DNA from: Pomacea canaliculata | Lineage: Eukaryota; Mollusca; Gastropoda; Architaenioglossa; Ampullariidae | Direction of reading: 5' to 3' | Assembly (NCBI RefSeq): GCF_003073045.1 | Contig: NC_037602.1 | Span: 11,659,731 to 11,723,730 of the forward strand | DNA length: 64,000 bases | Part shown: in pieces, positions 13,197 to 24,401 of the stretch | Position numbering within the stretch: position 1 is the stretch's first letter | Layout: each line of letters opens with the position of its first letter | Position numbers and translations under genes: made by a program | Notes under the pieces: generated by a model | Told to the model about the DNA's origin: nothing | What the model saw: only the letters and a program-made list of their open reading frames with translations | Database searches by the model: none

Positions 13197-16100
13197 ATGA
13201 TGACCTGGATGTTGCTGCTGTCCGTGCTGGGCTGCTATCAGCTGCGAGTGTCAGCTGCTGATGCGGTCGGAAAAAGCGACAGGCCGAACATCTTGTTTTT
13301 GTATGTTGACGACTTGGGGTGGAGGGACGTTGGTTACAGAGATCCGACTTTCCGCACACCCAACATCGACGCTCTGCACGCGGGCAGCGTTCGGCTCAAC
13401 GCCTCCTACAGCGGCCCCAACTGCTCGCCCTCACGAGCCGCACTGCTGTCCGCCGTTCATCCCTTCCGGTGGGGACTTCAGGTGAGTGGTTGTCACTGTT
13501 TTTCTCACTCAAAGTGTGCCCTCTGAGCGTCAGTAATCCCACTTGAAAGTCTTAAATTCTCCCCAAATCCAGCAGTTTATGTTAATCGCTAACAATGTAA
13601 TCTTATAATACCAATAGTATTGACGAGATATGTACAAATCTGTTCTCATGACAACAGTATTAAGGTAATGTGAATAAATTAGTTAATGAAATTGTTACAA
13701 CTGTTTTTCCAGGACAATGGTATTAACGCCTACTCCCCTGCTGCCATCCCCCTGACCCACGATATCATACCGCAGGCAATGAAGAGGTTGGGTTACCAAA
13801 CACACATGATCGGAAAGTGGCACCAGGTACGTGCACCACCTCCTGTCTCCTTGTATCGCCACAGCAGTTTCTACAGCAGTCAGCCACAAGGCACAGCAGT
13901 CTGATATTACTCACTCTTCTACTACTTATTATTACCCTTCTTTTCCATCATCGTTTTTGACTTCGTTGCCAAGGGGAAAGAAATCGTAACTCGCATTTCA
14001 TTTAGGAAGATAGGAAAGAGAAATTAGTAATGGCCTGTTCACTGAGAGTTTACGGTCACCATCAGCGATCTCGCTACATGTCGCAAACATCTGTCTGAAA
14101 GAACAAAACGTTTACGAGAACCGGAAATAGACTTTAATTTGCAAGGGATAAGTAGGATCCCGAGTTACATTACTGGACTGCTTCCAGACGATCTTTTGCA
14201 GCTAACTACCAAAACAAGGCTGGTTTAATCAGTTTCCGACTTAGCCACATTCATCGCCGAGACTAACAGTGGAGAACTTCACAAGAGGCCAAATCGTTGT
14301 CTCGGCAGACAGACAGAAGTCCACCTATACACACCCATGGTACATCAGACACCACCTGTAACAACACATAATAATGGTTACTGCAATCAGTCACTACACA
14401 TTTGCTGGACATATCAATCTACCCATTTAAAGTTACTCTTTTTCACTAAACTTTATGGTTAATGACAGTTTAAAGAGCCTCCAAACAACCAATCAGAAAA
14501 CACCACTTATACTGGAATAATCAGAACACATTTTACTTATTAAAAAGGTTGCATACAGGTAAAGAAGCAATCATAATACACTACATCATTATTTTGTCCA
14601 TTCAAAAAATGAATAGACCAAACAAACGAGTATATATTTCATCTTCACAACTGCACAGCTTAAAGAGACTGATCTTTTTGTTCAGGGAAGCTGCAAGTGG
14701 GAGTATACTCCAACCTACAGAGGCTACGACAGTTTTGTGGGAATCTATCACGCGAGCGGCGACTACTTCACCCACGTCAGCAAGGGCGGCTACGACATGC
14801 GCTTCAATGAGCGAGTGTACTGGGAGGCCAATGGCACCTACAGTACAACGCTGTACTCGGGGCGTGCAGAGGACATCATCAAGGACTACGCGGTGAGGCC
14901 AGCATGTCATCAGCTTCACCTTTACTTACCTGGAAAAATGTGACTACAGTCATCTGGTATCCAGTCCACCTGATGTCAGGAGAAATATTTTTGTGTCTCT
15001 GACCCTAAGTAGTAAAACCTACTTTTTGGGGGTTTGGGGGAGTAAGGGTTGTCTTCTTTGGTAATCTTGACGTGCACGCAATTTCCATTTGGAGCTGTAC
15101 TTAAACCGTGGGTAGGAGTTGACTTCTACAATGACTAGCCAAGTTCATATTTCCACCTACTCTGTGTTGTAAATGTTACGATTTACGAGATGTTCTGAAG
15201 ATAACAGACATTAACATGTAACACAAACATACCATTATGAAATCTTCCACTAACACAGCATGATAGTGTGTATTGTACTAAACATATCATCCCAATATGT
15301 CTTCTTGTACTAAACACATCATCCCAATATGTCTTCTTGTACTAAACATCATCATCCCAATATGTCTTCTTGTTCTAAACACAACATGATGACAGTGTGT
15401 ATTGTACTAATTCCACCATCCCAATATGTCTTCTTGTAATTAACATCACAATGTGTCTTGTTTTGCACAGAGCAGTTCAGAAGCTGACCCAGTGAACACC
15501 AAGCCTTTTTTCATCATGCTGGCTCACCAAGCCATCCACCTGGACAACCAAGTGCCACCAGAGTACCTCGACCTGTGCAGTCACGTGAGAATTTACACTT
15601 TCTTCTTTCGGCCACGTCTTTCACTCAACAGTTTATTGTTTTGAAACATCCACATTGTTAGCCATTGTGCCTGTACTAGGTTTAAAACTTGTTTGCTTAC
15701 ACGCTTTTGTAACATGTACAGTGCAGTATAATGCTACATGTGCTATTAAAGCCGGAGTCAGTTGTACTGTACTAGTTTACATAAGTCTTTCTCTTTCTGG
15801 ATGCTTTGCTGTTTATAGATTTTTTTGATAGTGACTTTTTAAATAGTACTATTAATAATTTATTTTGTTCACCGCCATTGCAAGCACATCCTATTCCCAC
15901 CCACTGGCACACAGACACATGCATGAATGTTCATGGCTTCCAGAATAATATAAAAATAAATACACAAATAAAGTATTGTAGATTAAAGAAAAGTTAAATC
16001 AGCTTGATAGAAACAACCACGTAAAGGTTCTGATGACGAGCAGATAGATATACAGTGATGCTTAACCATACAGTATACTCATTGCTGCAAAGTGTAGTTT

Positions 16101-18882
16101 GTTACTGACTGGGGACTTAACCTCGCTCTGTCTTATACCTGACATTTACATTTAATGAGTTTTTCAGGTTGTCAGTTTTAACAACTTTTACACAAAAAAG
16201 ATTTGCCTCAAACACAAAAGTTTCAAATACACTGCCTACATTTTACAGCATAACATTGTTGTTAGTATTTATCATCTGTTTAGTATTATTCTCTTGCACG
16301 TGCCTACAAGTTACGATGTCTCTCATGAACATCTTTGTAGGGCAATATTAAAAATACAATCTGTAGCACAATGTTACACATACACTGTAGGACAGGATTA
16401 CACATACATGTATGTAGGACATTGTTACATATACATGTCTGTAGCACAATGCTACATATATGCATGTCCATAGGTCTGTAGGACAACGTTGCATATACAC
16501 ATGTCTGTAAGACAATTTTACACCTATTCGTGTCTATAGGACAGGGTTACACATACACGTCTGTAGGTCTGCAGGACAAGTTACACACACAAGTGTCTGT
16601 ACGTCTGTAGCACAATTTTACACATACACGTGTATGCAGGACAAGTTACACACACACACATACGTGCCTGTTACAGATCGGTGACGTCAAGCGGAGGGAG
16701 AAGTGCGCCATGATGGCCGTGGTGGATGAAGGCATTGGTAACATCACTCGCTTGTTGCGCAAGAAAAATCTGATGAACAACTTGCTTATCGTCTTCACCA
16801 GTGACAACGGCGGCTCGTATTCCGGAGGTTCCAGCAACTGGCCGTACAAAGGGGAAAAGACTACCTTGTGGGAGGGGGGCATCAAGGTCCCTACCTTCCT
16901 TTACAGGTGAGAAACACTTACATCTCATTTGACACTCCACTGATGAGGAGGAGACGAGCAGTCAAAGGATTCAGTGTCCACAGGCGGTGTCGATATAGAA
17001 ATCCGCTGAACAGACGATCACAGAGTTATGTCAAAACAGTGAATCGTCTGAACGGACGTTCCACGGACTGTAGACCGGCGGTTATATCCAAGACGAGTTA
17101 TCAAAAGCGGGGAAACACGAAATGACGAATTAAAATATTAAATATTAAAATATTAGAAGCCCAAGATAACACAACTGTGGTTCAAAACTTTGTAGGTCAA
17201 CTTTACTATGGATAATTTTCCAGACAAAAAACATTGGACCGTCTCTACCCTTCGGTAGAAAAGATGGCGATTCAGCACTACTCCTCGGTAGGAGCAGTAT
17301 TAGTGTCCGTTATTCACGTGCTGCTAATACTTCGGAGGTCTGTCATCAGAGACACATTCCGGTGAATGCCGGGGGAACGTACCGCTACCTTCAATTCCCT
17401 CCCCTTTCAACTTGTTTGACCAATCAGGTCATTAGCAACCACGTAGCTAAGGTGATTGCTAAGGTGACTCCGACTATCTGTCTAATCCTCTTCGTGCATC
17501 AGATTGCACATAAGGTCTCAACCAGAGTCCGCCACCGATGTCGATCGGCTGAAACCCGCTCTAGCCTCTAGGTGACCCCATGTCCAGACCTTTCCATTCA
17601 TCTCAGGTGACTTCGACTAACTACATATTAATCCCTCACCTGGATTAACTGGTATTGGTCCACACCACGCCACACCACATCACATCACAGCACATCAGAT
17701 CACACCGTTTCGCTCCCTCGAAGATTGAATTATACGTGAATTCTTATACAGCGTCACGATGTGATGTAATATGTGGGGTTAAGTCACACGTCACGTGGCT
17801 TCCCCGCCATTCTACCTGTGCTTGAACACAAGTCTTCTGAGCTTGAGCGATTAAAACAAAGATGGAATTAGAAATCGTTACAGAGGTTGTAACCTGTGTT
17901 ATAAGACATGCCTGTAAGTACTTAATGTGACACTTAGGGGCTGTAGATGTTTGTGATACAGATATGGGTTTGTTTGATACAGCAGGTTGACACAGAGATG
18001 TATACTATTTGTGATACAGCCCTGTCTGTACAAGTGTATTATTCTGTGCATTAAGTGTGTATGGTGTTTTGTTCAGTGAGAGCAACAAGATTCTTCCTAA
18101 CACCAACTGCTCGTGGAGCGGCCTCTTCTACACAACTGACTGGTACGCCACTCTCATGGGCTTTGCCACCAGAACACAAGTGACCCACAGCTGCAGACCT
18201 ATGATGGCTTCAATCAATGGCAAGGAATCGTTCAGGTCAGTAACAAGTCTTCCCCCTTCGTGTTGTCTTGAAGTACTCACGTATTTATTTGTCAATTCGT
18301 TTAGTGCTTCACGTGTTATCTTTTCCCCAGAATGGACCTTCCCGAAGGAAAGAGATGGGCTTCGTGAACGAAGTGTTGGACCATGCTTATGTTCGCTATA
18401 AGCAGTGGAAACTCCTGGAGAGACAGACTCGCAGTCCGTAAGTGGTTAAGACTAGACAGTTCCATTATGTCTCACATTCACCGCTAACAATAAATATTTT
18501 CAATCATAGATTAATTTGACAAGAAGTATCATGAAACCAAATCAGATCACTTTCTGTTCATGATGAGTTTTGGGCGTGTCTATGTTACTTTATAACATTA
18601 TTATCCGTGTTCAGAGGCTGGTACAACCCCCCAGAAGGCGTGGCCCCGAAACCCGAACGAGCGTTTGTCGGCGACCACGAGCTGTACAACATCGACGAGG
18701 ACCCATTCGAAGAGCACCCTATCTACCCGACATCCATGACACCAGAACAGAAGCTGGTGTACGACGACATGGTGCAGAGGCTGCGCAAATACAAGAAGAT
18801 AGCGGTTCCTACCAACAGCACCAAAATAAAGGAGGGAGACCCGTCTTTCTTCGGGAACGTATGGAGCCCGGGCTGGTGTTGA
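13197..18882 (+). CDS. ARSB: Arylsulfatase B-like sulfatase, copy B
   Basis: This is an arylsulfatase B-type enzyme hydrolysing sulfate esters of glycosaminoglycans or related sugars, probably lysosomal or secreted. Eight exons: 13197-13481, 13713-13826, 14686-14892, 15471-15584, 16677-16906, 18077-18235, 18331-18437 and 18615-18882. The predicted protein is about 494 residues (human ARSB is 533). A hydrophobic signal peptide covers residues 5-21. Seen in order are the DDLGW metal-site motif (about residues 38-42), CSPSR with the formylglycine cysteine at 76, GKWH at 129-132, HQAIH at 221-225, SDNGG at 282-286, and a lysine near 301 before LWEGG. All are expected in active sulfatases. One base is missing in exon 6 relative to copy A (GCCACCAGAACAC against GCCACCAAGAACAC), shifting the frame; otherwise all exons are open. 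The tandem ATGs resemble copy A, and the upstream TTG-initiated extension is not used. Confidence 0.9.
13910..14580. other. Extra DNA in intron 2 of arylsulfatase copy B
   Basis: In copy A the intron 2 sequence runs directly from GATATTACTC to TTTGTCCATTC, but here about 670 bases intervene. I found no coding similarity and no clear terminal inverted repeats or target duplication. It is probably an old transposon insertion in B or a deletion in A. Confidence 0.5.
15245..15440 (+). repeat. Tandem repeat in intron 3 of arylsulfatase copy B
   Basis: Four to five degenerate units of about 37 bases contain CCCAATATGTCTTCTTGTACT and AAACACATCAT. It ends about 30 bases before exon 4 and is an expanded version of the array in copy A. 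Confidence 0.8.
16355..16675 (+). repeat. Minisatellite in intron 4 of arylsulfatase copy B
   Basis: About ten degenerate units of 30-36 bases with the core GTAGGACAATGTTACACATAC and CATGTCTGTAGGTC run up to the exon 5 acceptor at 16676. It corresponds to the shorter array at 6905-7045. Confidence 0.8.
16915..18060. other. Long intron 5 of arylsulfatase copy B, no gene recognised
   Basis: The intron diverges from the copy A intron within about 40 bases of the donor and is more than twice as long. A short CACAC/CACATCACATCACAGCA simple stretch lies near 17660-17705. I see no convincing coding similarity or element termini. Confidence 0.45.
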
Positions 18883-19120
18883 GAGCTAGGGGTGGGAGAC
18901 TTGTGTGGAGGCACGTTGACATACAACATCTGTTTTAATGGTGTTTGTCAGCAGTACATGTTGAATACATATCGCATTACGTGAATGTTTCCAGACTGTC
19001 AATAATAATATTCAAGATGATTAACATAATAGGTGTACGTGAGCAAGGATGCTCGCTCGTTGATGTACTGCTCAAACATTATTAGATGTTGTAATGCACG
19101 AACGCTGCTACACAAGTAAA

Positions 19121-19126
19121 AATAAA
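19121..19126 (+). terminator. Candidate polyadenylation signal, arylsulfatase copy B
   Basis: AATAAA lies about 240 bases after the stop codon in the 3' flank shared with copy A. Confidence 0.5.
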
Positions 19127-19549
19127 GATTTCTAGAACTTCGATGTGTGTTGCTGGATTCAATGTCTGTCTGGTTAACTTACTGAAACAGTGAGAAATAG
19201 TTTTGTGCCCTGTGTACGTACATCTGCCTATGCCTTGAAGTGTGCATAACCGTGTACCACTGCAAAATACTGTTTAGATGTTTCCTTTATTGTAAAACAA
19301 ATCTGTCAGCAGGTCATGATTGTGCGATTGGTGTCAGTGTAAATGTTTTCAATGTGTTTATACATAACGTGCAATTCTTCTCAAAGGTAGTTACAATCAG
19401 TGTTAGTCAAGGCGAGCTTTCACGTCTCCAGCTGTTAGATCATAGGAATCAAAGCAAGTTGTAAAGGTTCGTGACTGGAAGAAGGCTCAGACATAATAAC
19501 AGCCTTTGCATAAAATGGTCGTGCTATGGTAAAAGGAAAAATAAACCTT

Positions 19550-20400
19550 TTAATGTAAGCAAAGAGTGGCACTCACTGCCCTGATTGCAACCACCGAGCC
19601 TCGCTTTCGAAGATAGTGACGTCATCCAGGGAGAAGACATATCCGCTATTTTGTAAATGTTCCCTTCCCTTTTAGTCTTAGTTTCAGTTTTCTTCCCGTT
19701 TTTCCCACATAAACTTGGTCATGTCATGACGCTCGATGTTGTAGCTGGCACCTGATTGTCCAGCCCGTCAGTCTTGTATTTTGGTGCCACTAATCTGCTG
19801 CAGATAGTTTTGCACGGCTTAGCAAAGACAGTGATCCCATTCTTCCTGATATCAGGGGAGACTGATTCTGTGACACCTTTGATGTACTGGATCCACGCCG
19901 TCTTTCTTCTAAATGAGGAGTGGGAAGCGCTCTTTTCAAGTAAGTGATCTCTTGGGGTCGTCTAAAATGCTGATCACTTCCTTCAGGTTTTGAAGTTCTT
20001 CTTCCAGAGCTTCATTCTATGAGTAGATGGTCTTTGCTTTTCCTCCCAGACTTCCATAAAATAATTAGCAACAATAGGGCTAAAAGAATATCCCACGTCG
20101 GCTCCCTGTCAGCTGGAGTGTCAAGTACGTTGTGGTCAGGCAACAGCTCATAGAAAGGAGAGATGCATTTTTTTTTCTCTCTCTCTCTCGTCTCTTATTA
20201 ATAATTCTGATGCTATCTTTCACTGACAGTCTGGTGTACAAAGCTGTCACATGTAAGGATATGATTCGCACACCTGGATCCACATGATATTGTGACAGCT
20301 TGGTGACAAGGTCGGCGATGTTCATATTGTGGTGTCTCCTACGACGAGGTGAAATAATGTTGGGGCGGAATCCTGCTGTCTCGTAGGTGATGGACACAAA
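19550..20400 (-). mobile_element. Penelope-like retroelement remnant
   Basis: On the - strand, reading across frameshifts, the order is as follows. A reverse-transcriptase palm-like block contains VTALYTRLSV (about 20250-20200). A block reading ELLPDHNVLDTPADREPTWD follows (about 20150-20060). Then come a linker-like block with YIKGVTESVSPDIRKNGI (about 19900-19845) and a C-terminal piece ending FESEARW near 19590. This order resembles Penelope-like elements, in which a reverse transcriptase is followed by a GIY-YIG nuclease. It is not intact. The LINE at 9400-10060 is a different class. Confidence 0.55.
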
Positions 20401-20583
20401 AATGTGTGGCAGTGGTAGATTTTCGGCAGGCCATAGAAATGCATTACGTTGTTATTACATTGTATACATATGTACCTCCTGAGACACACCGCATACGCAT
20501 GTACGCTGTGATGTACACTGTACACACGGTATGGTTTACAACGTGTTTATGTCTGTGTATATGAGTGTCTTTATGCACAGATG

Positions 20584-20610
20584 GGTGTGTGTGTGTGTGT
20601 GTGTGTGTGG
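20584..20610 (+). repeat. (GT)n microsatellite
   Basis: About thirteen GT units. Confidence 0.9.
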
Positions 20611-20799
20611 AAGTATAAATTTATGTTTTTATGCTTGCTGATATGTTTGTGCGTGTACTCCTGTCTTTCTCTGCGTCTTCTCTTCCTGTATTTCTGATCT
20701 GTCTGCTCAGTTCAGTCTCTGTCTGGAGTGTGTCCTTGTTCTTGCCCTTGTCAAGGAGGATCCGGTGTAACGTATTCGACTATTAACGAGGGCTCACTG

Positions 20800-21115
20800 T
20801 AACAAGCAAGTTTCCCATTTCGGTGACACGTCTTCTAAGCATTTTTGCCGTTTAGCAACACTTTCAATATTGCGTCTAACTATGAGATCAAGTGAAAACT
20901 GACTAGTTTACCGGCAAGGTTCATAACCCCCAAACGGGTGGTGCTGGCCGTGATGTGATGATCACGGGTGGACGTAAGGGGAGAGAGTGTGTATAAGGAC
21001 ATCAGGTGAATGTGGAGTCTGACGACCACCGGCAGATTTAGAGAGACGGAGGTTGCCGTGTTGCAGTTTTCAGTGCCAATAAAGAAATATTGGCAGCTCC
21101 ATGTGCTGTGTCTTC
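20800..21115 (+). mobile_element. Possible LTR-like segment
   Basis: A TATAAG box at 20992-20997 is followed about 85 bases later by AATAAA at 21078-21083 and then by a GT-rich stretch (TGTGCTGTGTCTTC). This close promoter-to-polyA arrangement is typical of LTRs. Exact ends and a target duplication were not found, so the assignment is weak. Confidence 0.25.
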
Positions 21116-21129
21116 AGGTTTGAAGTTTG

Positions 21130-23260
21130 CTAGTCTTCAAGTTCCAAAGCACAGCTCCGTAGCCGAATGAGTCACGATTCATGTGATTTGCATTACATCA
21201 AAAGACAACTTGACTCCCGAAAGCTGTTTCAAAAAGGTGAGGATCTCGTCTGAATTAATCAGTGTGTCACCTGAGTACCTCCTTGCTACGCTACTGTCAA
21301 CACATGTCAAATCATTTAAGTAAATTACGTTACTATAGTGAAACAGGGTTCTTCCCAACAAGTGATAACAAACAATCGCATTTGTTTCACTTCTTATATT
21401 GATATTATAGGGTCTGTGGTGGTTTCATTTAAATTATTAAGGGGCTCATGATTTCAAGTGGGATTTAATTATACAGATGACGACCACTAGCATACAAAGG
21501 TTTAGGAAGGGCAGGCTCCCAAGGGAGGAGAGACCTTTGACCTACCTCCTTATGTACTTGTGAAACCCACACGACTGACGCTCGTCATGGCCTCTTGACC
21601 TTCTTACAGTTACTGCATGAGTCACGTTGTGTATGCTTTTCAACAGGAACAACTACAGTAGTGGCCATGCTCCCGTTAAAATCTGAAAGACGATGGAATA
21701 GACTACAACAAAAATTGTTTTAGTAAACTATTTCACATAATCAAGTACATATACATTAGTGTCATCTCTTTCTCCTCTCTCTCATACACTCGTACAAATG
21801 TATCAAATAATTTAATTGTATACAAACGATCAAACACACGCATATATATATATATCTGTTTCTAACGCACACACAGGCACCCACCCACACACACAGGATA
21901 TAGGTAAATGCATCCTTTGTCATGGGGAACGACTTAGGGGTTTTCCGTCCGTGTTCATCATTGAATTCCCGATGCTGAGTGTTAAATACGCGGACTCATC
22001 CGTCCGGCCATCTATAGCGGCCCCGCTTCTCACGGACGCAGTCGGACAGAATCCTTTACACCTGCTGATATCTTCACACAAAGGTGCAGTAGTTTGGATA
22101 CCATTGATGTTATATGATTGTTTCTTTCTTTGTTCTGTCTCGTATTCTCTTCTAGCTTAATGCTCATGACCACGTATACATCTAATAGATGTCAGCTGCT
22201 GATTCCTTAACTTACCTACAGATGCCAACCTCCCTTCCCCCAGAGCCATACAGTCGGGCTTGTGCAAGCAGATGCACACGGAGATAAACGTACACTCACC
22301 CACGAACGCACAAATTTTAAACGCACGCATCCGTACACAGGAAAAGGAAGACAATTATAGTCAAGGTCGTGCAGGCGAATTATTTTATGAGAATGGCTCA
22401 TTTTATCTAAAAAGCATTTGGCAAAACGAGTTCTTTGAAATTATTTTGTAAACGGGACGCAGGCACCTCTGACAAGGAGTTTTGTTTCTGGCTTTTAAAT
22501 TTAACCCTTAAACCCTATCGGGGCTTTCGCTGCTGTCTTGTCTACAAGAATGCATCGCAAATAAAAAGAAATGTGTGATTTATATCAACATTACCGCTGC
22601 TCTGCTGCACTAGATAAGTTGGGGAAGAATCGACTGAGTGGGTAGCAGCAAGTCACATCCGTCACGAGTGGTTGACTGAATTTTCCGCAAACGAGAGTCA
22701 TACAGTCACTACAACAACCAGCGATGGCAAACTACACCTTTCGTCAGCTTGACACAATAGTCTCAGAAAGCCTGCCTTTGATTAAGTTTCAGGAAAATTT
22801 AAAGAAAAAAATCCAAGCTGAAGGATGTTGTTGTAAAAGACAATTATAGCATTGCCTTGACTTTCGTTAGATGTCACGTGATCTCCTGGCAACATCGTCT
22901 GAGGACGTCAATGTTGATGTAATAATAGATTTCATGCTTTCATAAAATAATTTTTCCTATTTCTCTCTCTATATAAAAGTCCTAACTATGATACAGCCTG
23001 ACTATGCAAAGCACGCTCCAAAGGAAGACGTCACGCGCGATTGCTGGAAAGTTGAAAGGTCATAATAGTAAACCAAAGGCTTCAAAAGTTCACACACGTT
23101 ACATTGTATGTCACGAAAAATACTAGGTGGTTATTGCTTTCTTCTTGTCACATGAAGTCAGTTTGCAACAAATTTTATTTAAATAAAGAAATTTAGATTT
23201 TAGGCATCAGATATGTCCTGCTAGCGTGATACACATGTTAATTTAAGAGAGCTACCCCAT
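21130..23260. other. Intergenic stretch, no gene recognised
   Basis: It contains only short open frames and a short (AT)n run near 21842-21855. A TATATAAAAG sequence near 22970 could be promoter-like, but no exon follows closely. Confidence 0.45.
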
Positions 23261-23263
23261 GTA

Positions 23264-23680
23264 GTGCATGAGATGCACCCACCCTTAGGTACGCGATGTA
23301 ACCACTATAAGACATGAGCTATATCTACTTTAAGTATATGATGTACCCACTTACCTACTTCTAGGTATGAGATTACGTACTCTAATACACGAGATTATTC
23401 CATTTAACACATAATATATCCAATCTAAGGCATGAGATATAGTCAGTCTAAAGCAAGAGGTGTATCAACTCTAAGGCACGAGACATAAGATGTATCCACT
23501 CTAAGGCATGAGATGTATTTATTCTAAGGCATGAGGTGTACATCGATCTACTCTAAGAAATGAGACGTAGACATTCTAAAGCAGAAGATGTATCAAATCT
23601 ATGGCATGAGATGTTCCACTTTTATGTAGGAGATTACCTACTCTAAGGCATGCGCTATACTCACTCTTACGTAGGAAAAC
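23264..23680 (+). repeat. Degenerate minisatellite, unit about 23-25 bases
   Basis: Roughly 16-18 poorly conserved units have the consensus CTAAGGCATGAGATGTATCCACT. Units drift strongly in sequence and length, as expected of an old array. It lies about 700 bases upstream of the SLC17 start codon. Confidence 0.8.
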
Positions 23681-24295
23681 ATATTCAACAAGGGACATTA
23701 AAAAGATTCGAACAAAACATACAACTGCGGGTTCAGTGGGAGCCAACTTGGACGAGCAGCTGACATCAGGGCTACTATGTGACTCAGTACAAAGTGTGTG
23801 TGTGAGAGAGAGAAAGTAAAACAGACAGAATTCCTTTCATGCGTGTCACAACGGAAAGGGATGGATCGGATCTAAATTCGGGAACATACTAAAGTGTCCC
23901 GACAAGTTCTTTTAGTTGATGGATTTTCTGCTCGCATTTAAGTCTAAGGGTTAGTTCTGACTGTACTGTGCTCTAGGGAGGTGCCTCGATAAACACTAAT
24001 TTCTTTGTTCAGTGTGGCGCGAATGTGTGTGTCTATGCAGAATGAAAAGTTGCAGTGTATGGGCACTTTGTTTATAATAACAATCGTTAAGAAAACGGAA
24101 TTAGGAAATGTTTATGGAGGACGGAAAACTGTTCCGTCAAGCAAGGAAATAAAAAGAGGCTTTCCTCTAAACACTGACATCTCAATTTTCCTCTTTCAGT
24201 CTTGGGTTTTTCCACGCATATCACTGCAGCTTGTGTTGACACAGCGAGCGACACTGGGCGTGCCGCTAACGGATTAATTGGTGGCCGTGACACAA

Positions 24296-24400
24296 GAGAG
24301 TACAACCAAGGTGTCACGACTTGTACACCAAGGGAGTACAACCAAGTTGTCACTACTAACACACCAAGGGAGTACAACCAAGCTGTCACGACTCACGTAC
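24296..24400 (+). repeat. Three-copy ~36-bp direct repeat directly before the SLC17 start codon
   Basis: Three near-identical units contain GAGTACAACCAAG, TGTCAC and ACACCAAG, and the third runs into the ATG at 24402. It probably lies in the 5' untranslated region. Two of the three units have CACGACT and one has CACTACT. Confidence 0.85.
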
Positions 24401-24401
24401 C

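Larger units (their letters stand above)
10080..20150 (+). repeat. Tandem segmental duplication, unit B (arylsulfatase copy B with flanks)
   Basis: This is the partner of unit A, with the same order of non-coding blocks and gene. It is longer because introns 2 and 5 of the gene carry extra DNA (about 13910-14580 and 16915-18060) and because about 0.8 kb near 19.15-19.96 kb is absent from unit A. Confidence 0.85.

Noticed and set aside
24087..24389. 100-codon - strand frame with repeated WLYSLGV
   Set aside because: It is produced by the three-copy repeat upstream of SLC17.
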